A stretch of DNA of 64,000 bases from Sanguinoderma infundibulare. Taxonomy: Eukaryota > Basidiomycota > Agaricomycetes > Polyporales > Polyporaceae. The position numbers and the translations under genes are program-made. The notes beneath the pieces are model-generated. The model did not search any database and was not told the origin of the DNA. It saw nothing but the letters and a program-made list of their open reading frames with translations. Shown piece after piece: positions 42,223-52,238 of the stretch. Location: contig JAVLRN010000004.1 of NCBI GenBank assembly GCA_032821775.1, positions 248,001 to 312,000 of the forward strand. The letters run 5' to 3'. How positions within the stretch are numbered: position 1 is the stretch's first letter; each line of letters begins with the position of its first letter.

Positions 42223-42469
42223 TCCAACAAACCTTGGTATGATCTGTATTGGCTTGCTTTATGTCATGAAGCGACCGCCCTCAGCTGGTGGTTCTGCACC
42301 GGCACACAGGCCTTTCCTTCTGTTGTCCTGAGGCTAATACTCACTCAATTGTCTTTGTTATAGGCTCGTTTTATTCGCATTATTATAGCCTTTCAAACGC
42401 ACTTAGGTGCATATCAAATGGTACGTTACTTACTACTATATGTGATATAGAATAGTCACCTCAGATGGG

Positions 42470-42890
42470 CAAGAAATGCCTGATATCTCGAGTGGTTCTT
42501 GGCGGATTTGGGCGCGTAGGGGCTCGTTTGAATCGTCATTGTTATGCGATTCCAACGAGCTCTTAATTATTTTCATATGATGAGTCGTTCCCAAGAAATG
42601 CTGACCCTCTTCTCCTGGGAGGAGGGCAGGCAGCCATATCTCGGGACTGGGACCTCCAATTTGGGTTATTCTTATTGCTACTTACAGCTGTAGTCTACTA
42701 GAATTTGGGGAGGTCCACGCGTCACCTGAGCGTAGCTTATACTCAGTTCAGGAAGGTAAGTTGTGCCATCAGCGCCTATTCCATTCCCACCTGGATATCT
42801 CTGTTCCCCATCGCGTCCCCTCCATTTTCTATGCATCGTTTGAAAGCAGACATTCATAGCTTTCCAACGATACCCATATTACCTTGATTC
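42470..42890 (+). repeat. R2: dispersed repeat, copy 2, within E4
   Basis: Counterpart of 24377-24850: GGGGCTCG...AACGAGCTC, hairpin CCCTCTTCTCC/GGGAGGAGGG (42604-42628), ATATCTCGGGAC, GATATCTC and CTTTCCAACGATA in the same order. Confidence 0.4.
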
Positions 42891-43208
42891 TATGGCTAGA
42901 ACACATACTAATTGCCACCCTTTCTCCCACCCCTCCAGTGCTCAATGTTTTCCCCACCAGTCAATTAAATACCCCCTAAAATGCGACATATTATCTATCA
43001 TTACAATATAGAAAGTGACCGCTTTCAAACAAGCCCAAAACCATCACAATTGAGGCAGAATTGCCCAAGATACAGGTTTGGGAAGCGGGGTGGCAGGAAT
43101 TTAAGTGCAGTAGCACGACAAGTGCACCACTGTGCTAGGGACAACATACAAACTTAGGGCGGCCATTTCATAACATGGAGCAAGCCATTAAAGACTGTAT
43201 AAAGGCTT

Positions 43209-43264
43209 ATTGGAGTAGTGGTAAGTCACGGTATGTGCTCTCTCCGGCTGCTGGGGTTTGAATC
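43209..43264 (+). other. tRNA-like Pol III promoter, right arm of E4
   Basis: A box TTGGAGTAGTGGTAAGTC (43209-43226) and B box GGTTTGAATCC (43254-43264), the inverted partner of the left-arm copy. Confidence 0.6.
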
Positions 43265-44697
43265 CCGGTTGTGCTTTTGATAAAAACCATTAATTGCATG
43301 GGCGCTTGCACAGACAGAACTGGCACCCTACGCCACGCGTGAACTTTGGGATGCATCCGTCATCCATGTTTGGATGCATCCAACGGGTGGATGAGCACCG
43401 CTAAGGATGCATCCAATCTACTGAAGCTGCTCTGGGCGACCTTTGGATGGCTGTCCATTCCGTCTGAGTAGCACAGGGCTGTTATCGTCTCCAGCGCGGG
43501 GATGCGGGCCAAGGCATCGTCCATGCTGCGCCACCCTGAAGCCAACTCGGGCTCCTCCCACATCTCGAGATCGAATTTCGTCTCCCTGTTCAGAACTGTC
43601 CGGACGGACGGTGGAGAATGCCTGACGAGATCTGCGTACGACGCAAGGATAGCTGCGCGGATGTCGAGCGAGCGCGGGTCCTCTGGAACATGGCACGGTA
43701 GGAAGGACAGTTGCATCGCCGTTAGACGTGAGCAGTCACGGAAGAAATGCGTCTCCCGTGTGTGGTTAGGAATGCGATGAACACCGTCAGCCACGAATTG
43801 ACAGGGGAAATTGTGGAAGCACGCACCGACTGGCCATGTGGTGAACCCTTCAAGCAATTTCAAAACGCTTATATCAAGCAGGATGCACTGCAACGTCTGT
43901 CTGCAATGGTGTACCATCCGCGGCACCAAACCGCTGGCCGGGGACGAGAGCACTAGGTGTCTTAACTCCTGCAGTGGCCATCGATCCTCTAGGTTTGCGC
44001 GCTCGAGCAAGTGGAACATGCTCTGCTCGTCGCCGGAATCTGGGAGAGTGGGAATTATCGTCAGCGCACGACAGACTTTGAAGTGGCTGGCCAATTTGAG
44101 CAGACGGGAGGAAGACGTCGGGGCTTGCTCAGGGATTCATGAAAAGGTTGACCCATGGATCGTCAACTCGTCCAGTTCTGCAAAGAGACCGAGGACGCGG
44201 CAGAGGGGATCGAAAGAGTTGCACGAGGCTGTGCACTCTGCGATGAATAGGGTGCGAAGGCGCCTCGCACCACGCGTCGGAGAGACGTACGAAGCGTCGG
44301 CGTCGGATGCATGGTGAAAGGAAAGGGTGACCTCGTGTAAGACGAGGCCCTTGAGGAGTGGCAGGCACAGCAGAATCTGTTCCAAATCCTCGACGAAGAC
44401 CCCTGGACGTAGTAGGTTTTCCATTTCGGATGGGGAAACAACGATGGTCTTGATGTATAGGTGGACATCGGGCGAGGCGAGCAACCAGTCGCGTAGGTAC
44501 GACAGCGTCTTTGTCGAGGATCCGGGGTCACAATGGATGGTTTCGAATAGATGGTATCTGCAGGATGTGAGCCAGGCTCGACATACAAGAGAGCACGTAG
44601 AGAGGCAGAGGACGTCGTCATGGAGGTGGTCGATGACGTTGTCGATTGTTTCCCCGGGGAGGATGATGCTCTTATATGCGTTCGATTCATCCACCAT

Positions 44698-45307
44698 GGT
44701 TGGGCTAGTTCGAATTCAGATAAGGGTTATTACGGCTCGATGAGGAGGAGGTCATACCAAGCACTGGTTGGGAGTGGCATACACGGTGCAGTGTAAGTTA
44801 AAGTTCAAGTTGTGCTGCAGGATGTGAGTCACCGCGATGTCGCTTATGTAATTCGTGGCCGGGCCTTCGGCGGGGTGTCGAAGTTACTACATTGGTGCAG
44901 TGGAACTGGGTATGTTTGGACGGGGTAGGTACATAATCGTATATGCGGTATTTGGCATGGGACGCACCGTATGGTGTCGGCGGGGAGGCCTTGATTAAGC
45001 TGAGTGGGGCGAGGCTGCTCACGGAGTCTTTCACGAATTGTGCGTCGAGGTAGGGTGTGGTATCTACGGAATAGTAGGACTGATGCGTGACGACTTGGAA
45101 GGATTTCAGAGATGAGATTCGAAAACGACGCAGTAATCGCATACACGCTGCAGCGGTCTTTGCGTAGGCTATTAGGAATTTGAATGGCATCGCACCCCGC
45201 ACCGCAATTGCACGCGCCCACAAAGGCTCCGTCTTTCTCGTCGGCGTCCACCATATCTTCATCGGCGGGAATTCAGATCACCCTCGTCGCGCCTGTGCAC
45301 ACTTCCG
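44698..45307. other. Intergenic, upstream of D2
   Basis: About 600 bp between D2 and D3. Minus-strand frames here (44798-45262) show no recognised domain or splice logic. Confidence 0.4.
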
Positions 45308-46744
45308 TCAGGTTGCAGATCGGTTGGGAGGACGATGCGACTCACGCTCGTCCGAATGCACTAACACACTCTCCAGTATGCCTCTGGCGTGCGTCCGAGG
45401 CAGACACGCCTTCAGGAACGCGGCCTCCTCGATTCCTTCAGCGCTCTGGGCTCGCGTCACAGCCATGTCCCTCGGGAATGTGTTGTACACTGGAAACGTC
45501 CAAGGTTGGCCAGGAACGCTCTCCACGGGTCCACAATCGAAGACGCCCTTGACCGTCCGCAGGTCTCTGAACCGGAGCAGCGCCTCGTCGAGTGGTGTCC
45601 AATCGACACCCTGAGGGAAGGTCATGGCGCTGTTCGTAAGCTCTTTCATGTCAAGTATCCGCTTCACGAAGTGCAGCGAGACTTCCCGCAGCGTCCGCAG
45701 TGCGCACTTGAGGAGCGCGACGTTGGCTTGGACGAGCACTACGCTATCGTCTGGGTGTCGTCCGTGGATACCTCCGTAGAACCGGAGGGTCAGCGTTTCG
45801 AGACGTGCGAAGGTACCGAGTGAGTGGGCGGCCAAGGCGTCGAGGACAGCAGCTGCAGATTGGAAGGATGATCAGCAAGGAAATTTGTGAAGGACGTGGA
45901 TCGTACTCCTTACATGGATGCGGTAGCCAGTAAAAGGTGCACCAGGCAAACGGAATAATATCGATGCCGAGATGCTGGACGTCATGGGCATACTCGACCA
46001 GCAGCTCGTTCATGCTTGCGTTGTGGGGAGGCGGCCAGGCGGGGAAGTCGAGCCAGATTGTTGTCAACGGCCAGCGGTGTTGGACCACTCGCCTCAAAAA
46101 ATCGATCCTGTATCCACTGGGTGGGTGGTCGAATTTGACGATAAGCGATTTGACGGCAAGACGGGAGAGGACGCGAGAGGTTAAAGACATGTGATTGTCT
46201 GGGGCTCCTCCAAGCTTGGGATAACGCTGGAGTAGAAGTGCACAACGTCGATCGTTGCGAACAGGGAGAGGAGGTGGTAGACGGATGCCGGATCGACAGG
46301 GAAGGTACCACGAGATGACGCCAAAGTGAGCTGCTTGATGTTCCCCTTCGATGGGGCGTGGCTCCAGTCCGCAGAGGGGAGCTGACGAGAACGGATACAG
46401 GGCGTATCGAGTACGATCTCGTTCACGTTGGGCAGCAGGAGCAAGACCTCTTCGATGGTCTCAACGTGCACAATTTCTGAATCGACAACACGCCCACGCC
46501 CACTAAAGATGAATTTACGCACGTATGATGCGATATCTGGGCATGAAAGGAAAAGTTGTCGTGAGTGTGATGGAGTTCTGCCCCAGGTCCGGATCTCGGA
46601 GCGGTAGACTCGAAAGAGATGGGAACGACTGGCGGGCAGCCAAGCCTTGCAGACGAGGGATGCCGCCTTCAGGGAAAGAAAGTCGTCGTGAAGGTGATCG
46701 ATGATGTGGTCGACGAGCTCTACGGCGAGATCGTGGATTTGCAT
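45308..46744 (-). pseudogene. D3: divergent F-box gene with a frame break
   Basis: N-terminal F-box MQIHDLAVELVDHIIDHLHD, DFLSLKAASLVCKAWLPASR. A leucine-rich part follows (VETIEEVLLLLPNVNEIVLD). At 46195-46215 the frame that encodes SVIPSLEE stops (TCL-stop), while the overlapping frame continues the alignment to D1 (GGAPDNHMSLTSRVLSRLAV). There is no room for an intron, so one base was gained or lost. An intron around 45850-45910 then leads to the last exon (HSLGTFARLETLTLRFYGG, ending RESHRPPNRSAT). It is more distant from D1 than D2 or D4 are. Confidence 0.65.
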
Positions 46745-48170
46745 CTTCGAATCTTCTAACTTGGAAGACCGCGAGGTAAATCCAGCCCGGTGTGGCGACA
46801 GGAGCTTGTGAGTCTACTAAGTTCCAGGATCAAGTCAGAGATAATTTCACAGAGAATAATGTACTCGAGTCACCTGACGTTGAATCACTGACCGAAATAC
46901 GTATGGGAATGAACTCAACGGTGGTTCAAGAGCTGGCTGGAGAAAAATTTGAACGGCTCCGCATCGGCGTTGGCCGGAACGGAGGTGGCAGTGCACCCCC
47001 CCGAAAGCAGAGGCGCCAATATTTGCCGGCCAGCGTTACTACCACTTGCCGTCACCCTACCGTCTCCCCTCCCTCGATGCTACCCACGACAGAGCTCCGT
47101 ATGTTTAAGGATATATGCTGGTATATACGTCGGTGAGAGCGGTCAGACTTGGTACCAGTCTCACTCACCAACAAACAAAATCGGACACGTAAGGCTTGGG
47201 AATGAATGCATTCCCAGCTGGGTCCCGTCAAACGGCCAAGAAGCAATGCAGGACATCAGTATACAGGGCAGATGTTAGGGCCATTCTTTACGTACGCATG
47301 ATCCGCCCTCCGTCAAAACTGATTTTTCTGACCGCGCGATATAAACCCCTCGAAGGAGTGCTGAGATACGTCTCAAAGCCAGGCCGCAGACGCGAAAGCG
47401 CTCAAGCAGAAACGATATCGGCAGTGCGTACACTCTTTTTGTTGCCGCTTCGCCTCCACTGATAGCCACTCTCACTCAGGCTCTTCGACCGCTTCAAAGC
47501 GTCGGGATACGAAGAACAAGATATCACGTACGTTCTGGACGGCGTCCTCAAGCGACGTATGCTCCTCACGGAACAAGGTACGTACACCGTACAACTTGAA
47601 CAGCTCATGCACGAGACTGACCTGCTAGGCAGCCTGGATCGATGTCCAGAAAGAGCACGAACCACTCCTCTTCGATCTCTGCTCAGCGACACAGTGTCAT
47701 TGCCACGGACCCGCAGCGCGCAGACAGCCCATCGGCGATGTCTATGACGAGTACCCGTAAGATGTCACCCCTATCGAGCGCGAATCCTTACCACCTCTCG
47801 GGATCGTCATCAGGTTCCCCCAGTTCATGAACAATGTGAAGCAGCCGGGATGGCGTCATCGACATGCGCATGGGTGACATGATGGGAACCTATGGCCACA
47901 AGTCGCACGAGGGTACGTGTTGTACAAATATTCGATATCTTCCTGCTAATAGCCTGCAGGTGATTATTTTAATCGAGTACAACGGTCGACGGCACATCAC
48001 CTACGGGGTTTCCGCCCGTCTCCGCCGTCACGAATGGGCCTGAGATGGGTGGAAGCCGAGATACTCCTATTAAAACCGCATTTGGGGACAATTCCCTGCT
48101 GCACCCCTGTTCACTGACCATCACCACCAAATCAAAGCGAGCGTAATTTCTAGTTCGTTGTCATAACAGC
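46745..48170. other. Intergenic with one unassigned coding-like scrap
   Basis: Mostly featureless. At 47481-47575 a plus-strand frame reads LFDRFKASGYEEQDITYVLD, GVLKRRMLLTEQ, followed by a good GTACG donor, so it may be an exon of a decayed gene. I cannot name it. A second scrap near 47862-47920 reads RMGDMMGTYGHKSHEG. Confidence 0.35.
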
Positions 48171-50540
48171 ATGGTGCGAGGTGAGTTGGATGTGTTTTAC
48201 TGGTACAAGTTGTCCATTAATTGTCACTCTCAAAGGACATACACAGCCTGCCGGTAAGCGTCGAAAGACGGGCAGGTCCGCCAAGGGCAAAGAACCAGCA
48301 TCGCTCGGTGCTCTGCTGGATCTGCCGATAGACATTCTGTTCGAGGTTCGTGACTCGGGTGCTTCGCAGACCTGCAGAGGCTATCGACTGAGCCGTCTAT
48401 TCGCCTGTGTCATCAGATATTCTCCAATCTCGCGCCGCTGGACCTGCTTCACCTCGCGCGCACCACCAAGCAGTTGCGTCGGCTCCTGCTCGACCACAAG
48501 TCCACGACCGTCTGGATGGCCGCGCGTCGCCGGGAGTTCCCCGATTGGCCAGAACCTATCGGGGAGCTATTAGAGCCCTTTTGGGCGAACCTGGCGTTCG
48601 GAGAGCCCCTCTGCCAAGGGTGCAGCGGGAAGAGAATCTACAGGCCGATATTCGAGTTTCGCCAGAGGTTGTGCGCGAATTGCCTCAGGGATCGGTGCGT
48701 GCACTCGTGCTGCTCGCTTGACACGCCAATCTCGATGTTTCTTGTCCAGTACCTTCCGGAATCACGAGTTTGGCGACAACTTCCCGGGGTACGACAAGTC
48801 GATGCTTGATATGCTGCCTTGTGGTGAGCCAGGCCAAGTTACAATGCGAGCGCATGATTGCTGATTGATTTATCGTCCGTGTCAGTGTCAAACGGTTCTG
48901 GTGGCATCCACGATACCAAACTTTACTGGAGAGCCGAGCTCGATCAACTGCTCGCCAGGATCGATGTCCTGCAAGCGGACATAGATCGGGGGAGATCAGG
49001 GGCGGCTCAAGCATACAAAGATTTCAAGCATGAGCGTTTCGAGTACGTGAAATCTGTGTTAAAGGTACGCAATAACAACTCTGGTCGGCCAAAATCAAAA
49101 CTTGACCGGGTTCCGTGCATTCAGCACGCCAAGGCGTGTTATCATGTGATCGCAAATAGATCACGCCGCGTGAGAGATGTGAAGGAAGCTCGTTTGGAAC
49201 AGTTGAGTTTAGGAAGCCATTGTTGACCGTTGCTCGGGTCGTACGCTCACACCATTTTCAGGATTGTGACTCAGTTCGTGGAACTGGACTATGACGAGGG
49301 GGTTGTCCGCTTGGCCATTCAGGCCGTTCAGGTCACGCCTACGCAGCCCTCACGAATGACGGAGCGGGGTAAGTGTATGTTTTCGGGTGAGGAATCGACA
49401 GCGCCCGCTGAATGTACAGTAGGGTGGAACAACATCCGGGCGCAGTGCCGGTGCTTGTTGGATAGACTCAAAGAAGAACAGGCGGAACGAGACCATTACG
49501 TCGTCCGCCAAGCTCGCAGGAAGTTCGTCGCTGAGCTCTACGACGAGTACCTCGCCAACCTTCGCCCACTCGAGCGAGTGACGATGCCAGACATAGGGAT
49601 CGTGTCCCAATTCCCCGACGTCGTCGCCATCGTCAATTCGGACCCCGATCTCCCAGTCGGACGCGGAGACTTCTCGTTCGCCATGTCCAGCCTTCCAATC
49701 CTCATCGACCGGTGGACCATGACGCTCCGTGATCGAGTGAGGAGCCTGTCGTCCAGGAACCCCAGCCGGGACTTTGACCGTGCTGACTTATACGATTGGG
49801 GCCGTGACCACACCTCTCTGTTCGCAAAGTCGCTCGATCTCTGCATGTTCGCGGTCGAGTGCTATCACTGCGAGTCGTACCGGTCGATGGAATGCTGCGT
49901 CGCGTTTGGCTGGACGGAGGTCGCCGCCCATCTCTTGCACCACCCAGTCGTGCAGCCACTGCCCGGCACCGTCGGACCTTGTCTGCGGCTGAGTCTGTTT
50001 AGCTCGCTGGCGGTGCTCTCCTTGCTCAGGCTGCTTGTGCTCCGCAAGAACGAGACCACCGTGCGGCAGATGGACGAATCCTGCGCGTGGTTCGTGTGCG
50101 AGAACTGCAGCCCGAGAGCCACGCTCCCCATGGGGAGTACAAGACGGTGTTCAACTGGAGACAGGCCGTGCGCACGCTCTCCCTTATTCGTCCGTTTGCA
50201 CGCCCCGCTCACCTGAATGTATGCACAGGTCGCACATTTCACTTCGAGTGTGAATGACAAGCAGACAATGCACGACCATTCGACTCCTTCTTGGCGGCGC
50301 CTGAGTGAGCCCGAAACTCGCGGCGTGCTCGCGGCAGAAGAGCGGCACCCACTACACGCGAAGGGCGAGCATTGGAATTGTAACCGTTGCGACAAGTTCA
50401 AGATGGGCTCCAAACCGGCCGTGCTGCAGCACCTACTTGCTGAGTATGCCACCGTATCCATTCTGGAGTGGTTTCATGCCCTAACCCCCAACTTTCCCTA
50501 CATTAATCAAGGCATGCTCGCTGGAATCCGGAGCTTAATG
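48171..50540 (+). CDS. F-box protein with C-terminal Cys-rich motif, probably damaged
   Basis: Exons 48171-48180, 48236-48345 and from 48417 are in phase: MVR-GHTQPAGKRRKTGRSAK, then LPIDILFE-IFSNLAPLDLLH, LARTTKQLRRLLLDHKST, a classic F-box. A CxxC pair (FGEPLCQGCSGKRI, RLCANCLRD) suggests zinc binding, followed by NHEFGDNFPGYDK and a long helical region. The 49230-50216 frame carries LYDEYLANLRPLERVTMPDI and DESCAWFVCENCSP. Near 50105 coding appears to shift frame, since the next recognisable part (HGEYKTVFNWRQAVRTLSLI) is one base off. The last piece has EHWNCNRCDKFKMGSKPAVL, QHLLAEY. End coordinate approximate. Confidence 0.6.
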
Positions 50541-50775
50541 TGCACTATTACCAAGATCCCATCACCGTAGGATGGGAGATACCGAGCCACAAATTGTGTG
50601 TGGGACCGGGAGAAGGTGTCCGTATCATCTCCCGCGTGTGCGATAATGGGTATATGAGAAACATCATCATTGCGATCAACAGCTATGGCATGATATATCA
50701 TCAAAACTTAGTATTTCTGAACTCCTACGCTTGAGCAGATACAAGAAGTCACAACTTAACCTGCAGCCCTCCAAT

Positions 50776-52238
50776 CTAGCTACGTTTCTCCATGCCGATG
50801 TAGAGTATATTCTTCTCGTACACCTTTGGCAACATCCGCTTGAAGAACCCTTCGTGGACGTCCGTTCTCTTCTCCAACACCGAATGAAGAACTCCGTAGG
50901 GACCCAAGTCGAACACGTCTTCGTGCGAATGAGCGAGCGACCCATTCATTGCTTCTGATGAGTAGACAAGTACCTGCACCGTCCCGAGCGACGGGAGGCC
51001 CGTCAAGGCATCGTCCATGCTGCGCCAACCCGAAGCGAGCTCATGCTGGTCCCACTGCTGGAGACCAAACGTTCCTCCGGGCTCCATAGGCTTGAACACC
51101 AAGCAGACCTTCGCGACGGTCGGTGGAGCGTGACGCACGAGCTCGGCGTTCACCGCCAGGCAAGCTGTATGGCGCTCGAGCGTCCGGGAATTGGCTCGCT
51201 CCGAGTCCGTATCCATGACGTAGAACGGCACGTTTATGACCTCGAGTGGACAGTCGTTGATGGACAGCGTCCGCCAGTAGCCCGCCGGTTCTGTGCGCGA
51301 AAGGCAGGGCATCAGCCTGCGGTCAGCGTAGCTCGCATGCTAAATCACGCACCGATGGCTCGCTTGCGGGCAGATTCCCAGAGAACGACGCCGCACATAT
51401 CGAGGAAGAGGTTCCGCAAGGTCAGCTGGGAGCCGCGAATCAGCCTGGCGCCAAGGCCGTCGTCTAGGAGCCGCGGAAGCACTAGGACCAACTCCTGAAG
51501 GGGCCACCCGGGCCGGTCAGCTTCGCGGGCACGATCAAGCAAGTAGCCGATTAACGCCTCGTCTCCGGGACAGGGTGACGGAATAGAAATCCTGAGCGCG
51601 CGACAGAGTTTGAAACGTCGCGTGAGTTCGCGGAGGCGAGCGGGGGACCCGATAGCCGCCTCAAAGGGGTCCCAGACGGAGGTCGACCCCTCGATCGTCA
51701 ACTCGTCCAGCTCCGCAAACAAGCCGAGTACGCCGCAGAGCGGATGGAACGAGCCGTCAGACGTCACGCAGCTTTGGATGAGGAGGGTCTGGAGGCGCCG
51801 AGCGCCGAGCATCGAAGAGACATATGGGGCGCTGACGTCGGAGGTATGGGGCGAGGAAAGCGAGACTCTGCGTAAGGCGAGGTTCTGGAGGTGCGGCAGG
51901 CATGACAACACTCGCTCCAAGTCCTCGACGCGGATCTCGTGTAGCGGCTTGTTCGTGCCAGGAACGGAGACGTCGATTGACTTGATGTAAGGACGAACGT
52001 CCGGCGAGGCGAGCAGCCGGTTGTATAGGTGAGGTAGCGTCCTCGTCGAGGATGCGGGGTTGCAATGAATGGTTTCGAACAGGTGGTATCGGGAGGATGG
52101 CAGCCAGGCACGACATACGAGAGATGAGGAGGAGAGGGCCAGGGCGTCGTCGTGGAGGTGGTCGATGATATGGTCGACCGTCTCCCCGGGGAGTGTATGG
52201 ACCCAGACTGTGCTCTGTGTTGGGCTTGATACGTCCAT
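50776..52238 (-). CDS. D4: F-box protein, intact
   Basis: Exons 52238-51353 and 51290-50776, intron 62 bp, in phase. F-box: LPGETVDHIIDHLHDDALAL, SSSSLVCRAWLPSSRYHLF. Then VEDLERVLSCLPHLQNLALR, GARRLQTLLIQSC, LGLFAELDELTIEGSTSVWD, the same leucine-rich layout as D1. The second exon has NAELVRHAPPTVAKVCLVFK and FFKRMLPKVYEKNILYIGME. A nearer upstream AG would put a stop in frame; the acceptor at 51291 (GCGCACAG) does not. No lesions. D1 and D4 are the two apparently functional members of this subfamily here. Confidence 0.78.

Larger units (their letters stand above)
41902..43432. mobile_element. E4: GGATGCATCC element with inverted tRNA-like heads, inside D2
   Basis: Length 1531 bp, flanked by TGGGCGA (41895-41901 and 43433-43439). 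Eighteen bases separate each edge from the outermost palindrome; inverted, they share TTCAGTAG. Perfect GGATGCATCC sits at 41920, 41953, 41976 and 42013 on the left and at 43349, 43372 and 43405 on the right. Outward spacings mirror each other: 33 then 23 bp at both ends. Each arm carries a tRNA-like A/B-box pair in opposite orientation. The interior (about 42350-42960) contains repeat R2. No transposase frame is present, so it is non-autonomous. Insertion into a coding frame proves it moved. Confidence 0.78.
41781..44697 (-). pseudogene. D2: F-box gene with a nonsense codon and an inserted element
   Basis: Same subfamily as D1 (LPGETIDNVIDHLHDDVLCL, STCSLVCRAWLTSCRYHLF; ELVRHAPP in D1 is DLVRHSPP here). 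Two lesions are plain. First, TGA at 44139-44137 (GSTFS-stop-IPEQ) stands where D1 has TGG (GSPFSWNPEQ). Second, element E4 (41902-43432) splits the 3' part: coding resumes at 41901 and ends at 41781 (LELQKDKDVYEAVLKRVLPR). Removing E4 with one TGGGCGA copy rejoins the frame as QPSKGRPRVPSALLELQKD. A further frame change lies near 43450-43490. The gene is dead as read. Confidence 0.8.

Noticed and set aside
46792..47136. 115-codon plus-strand gene
   Set aside because: No domain, no codon-usage resemblance to neighbours, and no splice or promoter signals.
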